Origin: TWA4 sp034086685
Lineage (GTDB): Bacteria; Bacillota; Clostridia; Lachnospirales; Lachnospiraceae
Length of the DNA stretch: 64,000 bases
Direction of reading: 5' to 3'
NCBI GenBank assembly: GCA_034086685.1
Contig: JAXDZY010000094.1
Coordinates: 1-64,000 of the forward strand
In this document: positions 16,851-23,945 of the stretch, piece after piece
How the letters are laid out: every line of letters begins with the position of its first letter
Numbering within the stretch: position 1 is the first letter of the stretch
Program-made: the position numbers and the translations under genes
Notes under the pieces: model-generated
The model's database searches: none
Told to the model about the DNA's origin: nothing
What the model saw: the letters and a program-made list of their open reading frames with translations, nothing else

Positions 16851-19052
16851 CTACTGACCGGCTGAATTATCGGGAGCCTGCCCCTGAGCCTGCTGTGCTG
16901 CATCCCTGATCTGCTGTGCCGCCTGGGAATCCTCCGGATTCTCAATAATGGGAGTATCATCATCTGTATAAACTTCCTCATCATCCGGTGAAGTAAAATC
17001 GCCATTCTTATCGGATACGCTGTCTTCATCGGCAGTGGGATAAATATTCAGATAAGGAAGAATCTGCTCCATAACGGATTTACACAGATCTTTCGCCTGA
17101 TAGGTATTCATTGCCTTTTCCACATGAGGCTCATCTACAACTACATAAACGATCACTTCCGGATCATAGGCAGGTGCAACAGCCATAAATGATACCGTAT
17201 AGGTCTCATCTTCGTCTCCCACATTGGCTTTTTCCGCGGTACCTGTCTTTCCGCCGATCTCATAGCCTTCAATCTGCACCCGGCTGCCGGTACCGTTTTC
17301 AACTACCTGCAGAAGTGCTTCTTTCATAAATTCACTGGTACTTTTGCTGACTGTCTGACGAACAAGCTTCGGCTCAATATTTTCAACCACATTGCCTTCA
17401 TTATCAAGAATCTGTTTTACCACATGGGGTTCATAATAATTCCCCCCATTCACAAGAGAAGCATACGCTGCACACATCTGAACCATGGTTACATAAAAGT
17501 TCTGTCCGAAAGAGTTGCAGGCCAGGTCAATCGCCGTCATATTATCCGCATGATAAATCTGATTGGAACAGGATAATTCATCCGGCAGATCCACACCTGT
17601 CAACTGACCGAAATTAAATTTCTTCTGATATTCACAGAATACATCGACTCCTATCTTTTCACCGATCTGCATGAGAGCATCATTGCAGGAAGCCATAAGA
17701 GATCCTGTAACATTCAGAGTACCGTGCCCGCTTCTCTTATGACAGTGAATACGGACTCCGCCAAAGGATTTTACACCATCACAGACATAGGTATCGTCCT
17801 GGCCGATTTTATTTTCTTCCAGACCTGCTGCAATGGTGAATACCTTTGCAGTAGATCCGGGCTCATAACTGCTGGAAACGGCAAAATTTCTCCAGCGAAG
17901 CAGCAATGCCTCAGATTTCTCCTCATCTGACATGTCCTTGATTTCCTGTTCCGAATAAAGTCCGGTCAAATCTCCGGGATTATTCAGATCGTACTGCCTG
18001 CTGGAAGCCATGGCATAAATCTCTCCATTATTGGGATTCATCACCATAATACTGGTAACATTGCTGCCGGTTTCCTCTTCATACTGATTTACAACCGATT
18101 CGCAGATTCCCTGAATATAGGAATCCAGTGTAGTCCGCAGCGAATAACCGTCGGTTTCCTCAATGGTCTGAATCTCCACAGAAGAATCCTGATTCAGATA
18201 CCCGTATTTTCTTCCGTTGGTACCGCTTAACAGATCATTATACTGAGCTTCCAGACCGGTTACACCTCCCGAAGAATTGGCAAATCCGATGGTTGTGGAA
18301 GCCAGAGTACTATAAGGATAAACTCTTTTCTGATCAGTTTCAAAATTGACGCCTGTGATCTTTCCTTTTCTGGTAACTTTCTTTTCCGGTTCATCACTGG
18401 TAAAGAAATCTTTCACCATCTGAACCGTTTTTTCCAGAAAACCGGCCTCACCTTCTTCAGAAGGAATATCCCCGCCGCTTTCACCGGATTCATCCTCTCC
18501 GCCGTCCGGTGTCCGGTCTTCCTCTGAACTTTCAGTCTCTGAAAAAACGCTTTCCGTTTCTTCAGCCGTTTCTTCAGCTGTTTCATATGCTTCCTTGTAA
18601 TCAAAAAACTTCTGCCGATCATCCTCTGTGATCTGCTTTTTCAGACGGACATAGTAGGAATCCTTATTGTCCTGAATAGTCTTTTCCAGTTTTTCTCTGT
18701 CCAGATCATAACATTCCACCAGTGCCGTAACAGTTGCTTCCGTATCTTCGGCATTCAGCAGAATATTCTTTGGTTCTATAATCAGATTATAACGATTCTC
18801 ATTATATGCCAGACTGGTACCGTTCCGGTCCAGAATCTGCCCCCGTTCGGCATAAATTGTCTGACTGTCATAGGACATCTGAGATAACACGGTTTTATTG
18901 TAATCTTCCCCGTCATACCGGTTGATAACCATGATTCTGATTAACAGAAAACACATCAAGCCCAGTACCACGAGGAATACCAGGCCCGCTCTGAATTTAA
19001 TATGTTTTGCGACCCTTCTCGGTCCGGGCCGCTTTTTCTTTTTCTTACTCAT
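16851..19052 (-). CDS. pbpB: Class B penicillin-binding protein FtsI/PbpB with acidic insertion
   Basis: Predicted septal transpeptidase, partner of FtsW. The 733 residues comprise a Lys-rich cytoplasmic N-terminus, a membrane helix (about 21-43), the pedestal (ERGQILDRNG, 69-78) and the transpeptidase domain with Ser400-Thr-Ala-Lys403, Ser455-Cys-Asn457 and Lys602-Thr-Gly-Thr605. Two unusual parts are seen: an acidic, Glu/Ser-rich low-complexity insertion at about 157-206 inside the pedestal, and an acidic then Gln/Ala-rich tail (about 672-733). Both would lie outside the membrane. The gene overlaps ftsL by 8 bases, which supports coexpression with that divisome partner. Confidence 0.93.
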   Translation of the reverse strand: MSKKKKKRPGPRRVAKHIKFRAGLVFLVVLGLMCFLLIRIMVINRYDGEDYNKTVLSQMSYDSQTIYAERGQILDRNGTSLAYNENRYNLIIEPKNILLNAEDTEATVTALVECYDLDREKLEKTIQDNKDSYYVRLKKQITEDDRQKFFDYKEAYETAEETAEETESVFSETESSEEDRTPDGGEDESGESGGDIPSEEGEAGFLEKTVQMVKDFFTSDEPEKKVTRKGKITGVNFETDQKRVYPYSTLASTTIGFANSSGGVTGLEAQYNDLLSGTNGRKYGYLNQDSSVEIQTIEETDGYSLRTTLDSYIQGICESVVNQYEEETGSNVTSIMVMNPNNGEIYAMASSRQYDLNNPGDLTGLYSEQEIKDMSDEEKSEALLLRWRNFAVSSSYEPGSTAKVFTIAAGLEENKIGQDDTYVCDGVKSFGGVRIHCHKRSGHGTLNVTGSLMASCNDALMQIGEKIGVDVFCEYQKKFNFGQLTGVDLPDELSCSNQIYHADNMTAIDLACNSFGQNFYVTMVQMCAAYASLVNGGNYYEPHVVKQILDNEGNVVENIEPKLVRQTVSKSTSEFMKEALLQVVENGTGSRVQIEGYEIGGKTGTAEKANVGDEDETYTVSFMAVAPAYDPEVIVYVVVDEPHVEKAMNTYQAKDLCKSVMEQILPYLNIYPTADEDSVSDKNGDFTSPDDEEVYTDDDTPIIENPEDSQAAQQIRDAAQQAQGQAPDNSAGQ

Positions 19053-19509
19053 TTGGAATATCTTCCTTCTGTCTTACATATTCTGAATCAGACTGATCAT
19101 AATAAATAACCTGTGAATCATCTGCTGCAACCATCCCCAGCTCATCCACAGCCTTCCTGTAAATGGTTTCCAGACTTGTTCCGGCCGTAATCTCATTCTG
19201 AAGATCCTGATTTTCCTGCCGGATCGTTTCCAGATTCGTCTGCAGAGTTGAAACTGTTTTTGTAAGCGTTGTCACTTCCGTCTTTGCATGAATATACATA
19301 ACTGAAAACATCAGAATACATACACATGCCACCGCAACCATAAATACATATGCCACCGGGATAATATCCACAGCTGAACGGGGCAGAACTCTCCGCTGTC
19401 TCTTCCTGGACGGCTTACTGTCATCCTGTCTTTCTTCCTGTCTTCTTACAGCTGAACTTCCGTTCACCATGTAACCGCTATTGCTTTTCCTATACTCATA
19501 CTCAGCCAT
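19045..19509 (-). CDS. ftsL: Cell division protein FtsL-like
   Basis: A 154-residue bitopic protein: a hydrophilic, Arg/Lys-rich cytoplasmic part (1-45), one membrane helix (about 48-72), then a leucine-zipper-like coiled coil (TLTKTVSTLQTNLETIRQEN) and a short acidic tail. Sequence conservation in FtsL is low; the call rests on topology and on position between rsmH and pbpB, where ftsL always lies. It would join DivIB and DivIC in the divisome. The stop overlaps the start of pbpB by 8 bases. Confidence 0.85.
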   Translation of the reverse strand: MAEYEYRKSNSGYMVNGSSAVRRQEERQDDSKPSRKRQRRVLPRSAVDIIPVAYVFMVAVACVCILMFSVMYIHAKTEVTTLTKTVSTLQTNLETIRQENQDLQNEITAGTSLETIYRKAVDELGMVAADDSQVIYYDQSDSEYVRQKEDIPNE

Positions 19510-19521
19510 CCTGCATCCCCC

Positions 19522-20469
19522 TTACCTGGTTTTTTCAAAAATCCGGAGTTTGGCACTTTTTGATCTTTTGTTTCGTGCGATTTCCTCCTCTGACGGCAGC
19601 ACCGGCTTTCGTGTCACCGCTTTGCCCCTGCTTTTTTTACCACATACACATACCGGAAATTCCGGCGGGCAGGTACATGGATTCTCATTCTTTTTAAACT
19701 GATTCTTTACGATCCGGTCCTCCAGCGACTGGAAAGTGATAATACAGAGCCTGCCGCCCGGGGCAAGCCTGTCAATCATGGCATCTATGGAATCGGTCAG
19801 AACATCCAGTTCGTGATTCACTTCAATACGCAGTGCCTGAAATGTCCTTTTGGCAGGATGTCCTCCTGTATTTCTCGCTTTTGCAGGAATGGAGGCTCTT
19901 ATGATATCCACCAGCTGAGTAGTGGTTTCAATGGGAGCAATCTCACGTTCTCTGATAATGCGGTCCACAATATTTCTCGCATAGCGCTCCTCGCCATAAT
20001 CCCATAAAATTCTGCACAGTTCCTCTCTGGAACAGGTATTGACCAGCTGTGCAGCCGTAACCGGATTTCTCTGATCCATGCGCATATCCAGCGGCCCTTC
20101 CATACGATAGGTAAAACCTCTGGAAGCTTCATCCAGCTGAAAAGAACTGACACCCAGATCGAGCATGATGCCATCCACCTGATCCACACCCAGTGAATCC
20201 AGCACAAGAGGCATGTCCACATAATTGCTGCGGACGATGGTCACCTGATCCTTCCATGACTCCAGACGCCTGGATGCCGCTGCAATGGCATCCGCATCCT
20301 GATCGATGCAGATCACCCGGCCGGTTCCGTCCAGCCGTTTCAACACCTCCTGCGTATGCCCGCCGTAACCCATGGTTCCATCTACGACCACAGCCCCCGG
20401 CTTCAGATTCAATCCGTCTACTGTTTCCTTCAGCAGTACCGATACATGATTAAACGCAATCTGTTCCAT
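19522..20469 (-). CDS. rsmH: 16S rRNA (cytosine-1402-N4)-methyltransferase
   Basis: RsmH (formerly MraW) methylates N4 of C1402 in 16S rRNA, at the decoding centre, with SAM. The protein (315 residues from ATG 20469) starts FNHVSVLLKET, has the SAM site VVVDGTMGYGGHTQEVL, the motif MLDLGVSSFQLD, and the C-terminal FQSLEDRIVK. An open frame extends 37 codons upstream, but AAAGGA lies just before ATG 20469 and family members begin there. It is the second dcw gene, 10 bases after mraZ. Confidence 0.96.
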   Translation of the reverse strand: MEQIAFNHVSVLLKETVDGLNLKPGAVVVDGTMGYGGHTQEVLKRLDGTGRVICIDQDADAIAAASRRLESWKDQVTIVRSNYVDMPLVLDSLGVDQVDGIMLDLGVSSFQLDEASRGFTYRMEGPLDMRMDQRNPVTAAQLVNTCSREELCRILWDYGEERYARNIVDRIIREREIAPIETTTQLVDIIRASIPAKARNTGGHPAKRTFQALRIEVNHELDVLTDSIDAMIDRLAPGGRLCIITFQSLEDRIVKNQFKKNENPCTCPPEFPVCVCGKKSRGKAVTRKPVLPSEEEIARNKRSKSAKLRIFEKTR

Positions 20470-20479
20470 CTTACTTCCT

Positions 20480-20947
20480 TTAGAACTCATATTTTTCCAC
20501 GCTTGCGCGGATTTCTGCCGTGGACTCATAGGTGCTGTTTTCCTCCCAGATCTTTCGGTTCCAGATTTCCACCCGGTCACCCATACCTGACAGGATCACA
20601 TCCTTCTCCAGTTTTGCCGCCTCACGAAGATGAGAGGGGATCAGAATCTTTCCCTGCTTATCCGGTATACACGGTTCTGCATTGCCAAGAAAATACCGGA
20701 TAAATTTCTGACCCTGTTCATCACCGGCCGGTATCTCCTTCAGTCTGCTCATCCTTTTCACCCACTCGGTTCTGGAATACAGATTCAGACAATTTACATC
20801 ATAGCCTCTTGTGATTACCACAATCTCACCCAGACAGCTGCGAAAACGGACAGGAATAATAACCCTTCCCTTGCTGTCAAGAGAATGGTTAAATCTGCCG
20901 TAAAGCATATTCAAATCGAACTCTGCAAACAGATCCTCTATCTCCAT
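20480..20947 (-). CDS. mraZ: Transcriptional regulator MraZ
   Basis: MraZ is a ring-forming DNA-binding protein with two AbrB-like SpoVT domains that controls the dcw operon by binding short repeats in its own promoter. The first domain contains GRFNHSLDSKGRVIIPVRFR (17-36) and the second PDKQGKILIPSHLR. The 155-residue length includes 13 extra residues before MLYGRF, where other MraZ proteins begin; the ATG at 20947 has AAGGCGG 7 bases upstream, while the internal ATG has none. Three AAAGTGG-like repeats sit at the predicted promoter. Confidence 0.94.
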   Translation of the reverse strand: MEIEDLFAEFDLNMLYGRFNHSLDSKGRVIIPVRFRSCLGEIVVITRGYDVNCLNLYSRTEWVKRMSRLKEIPAGDEQGQKFIRYFLGNAEPCIPDKQGKILIPSHLREAAKLEKDVILSGMGDRVEIWNRKIWEENSTYESTAEIRASVEKYEF

Positions 20948-21030
20948 AACGTAACCGCCTTACTATATTCATGATTCATGCCGCGAAACCGGCGTATTGG
21001 CTTACAACCGGTTCTCTGAAGAACAATGTA

Positions 21031-21057
21031 GCACAAAATTGCACTTCTATCCACTTT
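21031..21057 (-). promoter_or_regulatory. MraZ-type operator: three 10-bp spaced repeats
   Basis: On the minus strand AAAGTGG, GAAGTGC and TTTGTGC are each separated by 3 bases, a strict 10-base period. MraZ of mollicutes is known to bind AAAGTG[T/G] repeats spaced by N3. The repeats start just after the -10 of the mraZ promoter, where binding would block or modulate initiation, so this is the likely autoregulatory site of the dcw operon. Confidence 0.65.
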
Positions 21058-21064
21058 GGGTTTT

Positions 21065-21092
21065 ATTTTAACACACTCTTTAGCGCTTGCAA
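21065..21092 (-). promoter_or_regulatory. Sigma-A type promoter of the dcw operon (mraZ)
   Basis: On the minus strand TTGCAA and TAAAAT are separated by 16 bases; the predicted start near 21058 falls at the edge of the first MraZ-type repeat. It would drive mraZ-rsmH-ftsL-pbpB and probably the genes beyond. Confidence 0.55.
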
Positions 21093-21158
21093 AGTGTTTT
21101 TTCAAAAAAATTTCTATTTTGATAGATATGTCGTTCATTCAGCTGCATGTAAACAAAT

Positions 21159-21197
21159 CGGGCATGCCGCATGAATCTTCGTTTCGTGGCACGCCCG
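21159..21197 (-). terminator. Hairpin behind lgt, probable terminator
   Basis: CGGGCATGCC (21159-21168) pairs with GGCACGCCCG (21188-21197) in 9 of 10 positions. On the minus strand it is followed by ATTTGTTT, a weak T tract. It lies about 45 bases after the lgt stop. Confidence 0.5.
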
Positions 21198-21242
21198 TGT
21201 TTAATATTATCCTTATTCTGTTTTTTATTCCTGCTTTTAGGA

Positions 21243-22133
21243 TCAATTAATCCCTGCTGCCGTTTTTTTCTTCTTCATGAACTGATAAATCAGTGCTGCT
21301 GCACTGACCAGAACCAGGCAGGCAGATAAAAGCTGCGATACGGGAATTCCTGTATTGCCAAGAATCAGCTGATCAGTACGCAGCCCTTCAATCCAGACAC
21401 GCCCCAGTCCGTAAAGTCCCAGATACATCCAGAATATCTGGCTGTCAAACTGTTTCTTTCTGTGTGCCAGAAGCAGAATCACCAGTACACCCACATTCCA
21501 CAGGGATTCATAAAGAAAAGTGGGATGCACCTGAATATATTCGGCTCCGTCATATGTGACCGTATGACGGTTCAGTTCCTCCGTAATATAGCCGCTGTAT
21601 ACCTTTGATTTCTGAATCCACATGGCTGACAAACCATCAGTATATCCTCCGAAGGCTTCGCAGTTAAAGAAATTTCCCCAGCGTCCGATGGCCTGTCCCA
21701 GAACCAAGCCAGGGACACAGCAATCCGCCATCTGAAAAAAGGAAATCTTTTTCACCCGGGTATACACATAGAGAGTAATAAATGCTGCGATCACCCCTCC
21801 GTAAATGGCAAGTCCGCCTCCACGCAGGTTAAAAATCTGAAGCAGATTATCCTTATAGTAATCCCATGAAAAAATCACATAATAGGTTCTGGCTCCGATA
21901 ATGGAAAAAATCAGCGCATACAGCAGAAAATCAATGACAGTATCGGAAGAAATATTTTCCCTTTTTGCACAGTGACAGGCAACCAGGTAACCGCAGAGAA
22001 TACCAATACCAATAATAATTCCGTAAAATTTTATCTCAAATCCATTACCGACAGGCAGCATAATCCCGCTGGGCAGATTGTCAATCTCAATCCCCAGACC
22101 GGGAAACCGGATATCCGGTGCAAATTGTAACAT
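21243..22133 (-). CDS. lgt: Prolipoprotein diacylglyceryl transferase
   Basis: Lgt attaches diacylglycerol from phosphatidylglycerol to the lipobox cysteine of prelipoproteins. The 296-residue protein has about seven membrane helices, the early KFYGIIIGIGI, the conserved RGGGLAIYGG and the Lgt signature GQAIGRWGNFFNCEAFG, followed by HPTFLYES. The Arg and Asn of the signature bind lipid head groups in characterised members. The length is normal. It is a single gene with its own promoter, divergent from ychF, and ends in a hairpin before mraZ. Confidence 0.96.
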   Translation of the reverse strand: MLQFAPDIRFPGLGIEIDNLPSGIMLPVGNGFEIKFYGIIIGIGILCGYLVACHCAKRENISSDTVIDFLLYALIFSIIGARTYYVIFSWDYYKDNLLQIFNLRGGGLAIYGGVIAAFITLYVYTRVKKISFFQMADCCVPGLVLGQAIGRWGNFFNCEAFGGYTDGLSAMWIQKSKVYSGYITEELNRHTVTYDGAEYIQVHPTFLYESLWNVGVLVILLLAHRKKQFDSQIFWMYLGLYGLGRVWIEGLRTDQLILGNTGIPVSQLLSACLVLVSAAALIYQFMKKKKTAAGIN

Positions 22134-22174
22134 ATAGTCATTATCTCCAATCTTTTCTGAATTTTGTCTGCTTT

Positions 22175-22203
22175 ATTTTACTCTCTGCAGAGTAAAAACG
22201 CAA
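22175..22203 (-). promoter_or_regulatory. lgt promoter with a palindrome filling the spacer
   Basis: On the minus strand TTGCGT (22198-22203) and TAAAAT (22175-22180) are separated by 17 bases. Within and around the spacer lies a perfect palindrome at 22176-22197 with 9-bp arms TTTTACTCT and AGAGTAAAA around CTGC. A palindrome in exactly this place would be a classical repressor operator. Confidence 0.5.
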
Positions 22204-22233
22204 CCTTTACTTTTATTTAGAAGCTGAAACAGG

Positions 22234-22262
22234 TTGAATCCCATTTTCTTTTATGCTAAAAT
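22234..22262 (+). promoter_or_regulatory. Sigma-A type promoter for ychF
   Basis: TTGAAT and TAAAAT are 17 bases apart; the predicted start is near 22269, about 73 bases before the ychF ATG. Together with the lgt promoter it forms a divergent promoter pair. Confidence 0.5.
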
Positions 22263-22341
22263 TGTGCCGAGTATGCCGTTTCATGCCTGTGCGGTTCATC
22301 TGCTGTGCCGTTTAGACATGAATTCTAAGGAGGAAAAAAGA

Positions 22342-23439
22342 ATGAAATTAGGTATTGTAGGCCTGCCCAATGTAGGCAAAAGTACTTTATTTAATGCACT
22401 GACAAAAGCGGGTGCGGAATCTGCCAACTATCCGTTCTGTACCATTGATCCCAATGTGGGCATTGTTGCTGTTCCCGATTTCCGTCTGGGACTGCTGGCC
22501 GATATGTATAATTCCAGAAAAGTGACCCCTGCTGTCATTGAATTCGTGGATATTGCCGGTCTGGTAAAGGGGGCTTCCAAAGGTGAAGGTCTTGGCAATC
22601 AGTTCCTGTCTCACATCCGCGAGGTAGATGCCATCGTTCATGTGGTCCGCTGTTTTGAAGACAGCAATATTGTTCATGTGGATGGAAGCATTGATCCTTT
22701 AAGAGATATTGAAACCATCAATCTGGAACTGCTGTTTGCCGACCTGGATGTGCTGGAACGCAGGATTTCCAAAACAGTCCGCGGTGCCAGAAACGACAAG
22801 GCTCTGGCAAAGGAACTTGAGATTCTGGAGCAGCTGAAAAAGCATCTGGAAGATGGCAATTCCGCCAAAACCTTTGAACGGGATGACGAAGAAGAGATGG
22901 AATTTGTGAATTCCCTCAATCTTCTTACTGCAAAACCGGTAATCTATGCCGCCAACGTCACCGAAGATGATCTGTCTGATGATGGGATTTCCAACCGCTT
23001 TGTTGCATCTGTCCGCGAATACGCGGCAAAAGAAGGCAGCGAAGTATTTGTAGTCTGCGCACAGATCGAACAGGAAATCGCGGAACTGGAAGAAGATGAA
23101 AAGAAGGAATTTCTGGAGGATCTCGGTTTAAAGGAATCCGGTCTTGAAAAGCTGATCCAGGCAAGCTACAGTCTGCTGGGACTCATCAGCTACCTGACAG
23201 CCGGAGAAACGGAAACCCGTGCATGGACCATTAAAAAAGGTACAAAGGCTCCTCAGGCAGCCGGCAAGATCCACTCTGACTTTGAACGCGGATTCATCCG
23301 TGCCGAGGTTGTCAACTATCAGGATCTGCTGGATGCGGGCACTTATGCAGCAGCCAGAGAAAAAGGCCTCATTGGCCTGGAAGGCAAGGATTATGTGGTA
23401 AAAGACGGAGACGTTATTCTGTTCCGTTTTAACGTATAA
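22342..23439 (+). CDS. ychF: Ribosome-binding ATPase YchF
   Basis: YchF (Ola1) is an Obg-family P-loop protein that prefers ATP and binds the ribosome, with roles in translation and oxidative stress. The 365-residue protein has G1 GLPNVGKSTLFNAL near the N-terminus, switch/G3 VDIAGLVKGASKGEGLGNQF, and a C-terminal TGS domain ending GDVILFRFNV. The ATG at 22342 has AAGGAGG upstream; an in-frame extension to 22234 is not needed and would contain the promoter. It is one of few plus-strand genes and is followed by a DUF1292 gene. Confidence 0.96.
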   Translation: MKLGIVGLPNVGKSTLFNALTKAGAESANYPFCTIDPNVGIVAVPDFRLGLLADMYNSRKVTPAVIEFVDIAGLVKGASKGEGLGNQFLSHIREVDAIVHVVRCFEDSNIVHVDGSIDPLRDIETINLELLFADLDVLERRISKTVRGARNDKALAKELEILEQLKKHLEDGNSAKTFERDDEEEMEFVNSLNLLTAKPVIYAANVTEDDLSDDGISNRFVASVREYAAKEGSEVFVVCAQIEQEIAELEEDEKKEFLEDLGLKESGLEKLIQASYSLLGLISYLTAGETETRAWTIKKGTKAPQAAGKIHSDFERGFIRAEVVNYQDLLDAGTYAAAREKGLIGLEGKDYVVKDGDVILFRFNV

Positions 23440-23494
23440 TATATACGTATGAAATAATACTGAAGGTATATTCTATAATAAAGGAGTTTTAATT

Positions 23495-23812
23495 ATGGCA
23501 AAAAAAAATGATGATCCCGGAATTGATTTAACCGTATCCATCGAACTGGACGACGGCAGCACCATGGAATGTGCAGTGCTTCTGATCTACACTGCAGGCG
23601 GTAAGGAATACATCGCTGTACAGCCTATGGAGGATCTTTCCGATCCTGAGGGACGTGTATTCATCTATGGCTACAGCGTAGACGATCAGGGTGTTCCCGA
23701 ACTGATCAACATCGAAGACGATGATGAATTTGATGCGGCAATTGATGCATTTGACGAGCATCTGGATGAAGTGGATTTCTTTGATAATGTACCTGCCGAC
23801 ACGAACTCATGA
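23495..23812 (+). CDS. DUF1292 family small acidic protein
   Basis: A 105-residue, strongly acidic, soluble protein. The middle carries the DUF1292 pattern: a beta-rich stretch with a hydrophobic core (VLLIYTAGGKEYIAVQP) followed by YGYSVDDQG and an acidic tail rich in Asp/Glu. Members are common in Firmicutes, often near the Holliday resolvase gene yrrK, but no function is established. AAGGAG lies before the ATG. It follows ychF by 55 bases, probably in the same transcript, and ends at a strong terminator. Confidence 0.8.
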   Translation: MAKKNDDPGIDLTVSIELDDGSTMECAVLLIYTAGGKEYIAVQPMEDLSDPEGRVFIYGYSVDDQGVPELINIEDDDEFDAAIDAFDEHLDEVDFFDNVPADTNS

Positions 23813-23864
23813 TCATATGCCGTTTCCGGCGCATCTCATGACAGAACCTGTTCATTCAGGTTGT

Positions 23865-23916
23865 AAACAGGCCGCGTATTCTGAAACCATCAGACATACA
23901 CGGCCTGTTTCTGTTT
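23865..23916 (+). terminator. Rho-independent terminator between convergent genes
   Basis: AAACAGGCCG pairs perfectly with CGGCCTGTTT; the stem continues with GTAT/ATAC after one mismatch. It is followed by CTGTTTT on the plus strand. It lies between the DUF1292 gene and the convergent helicase gene and may act in both directions. Confidence 0.8.
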
Positions 23917-23945
23917 TATCAGGATGTTCCCGTAATGCTGTTTCA

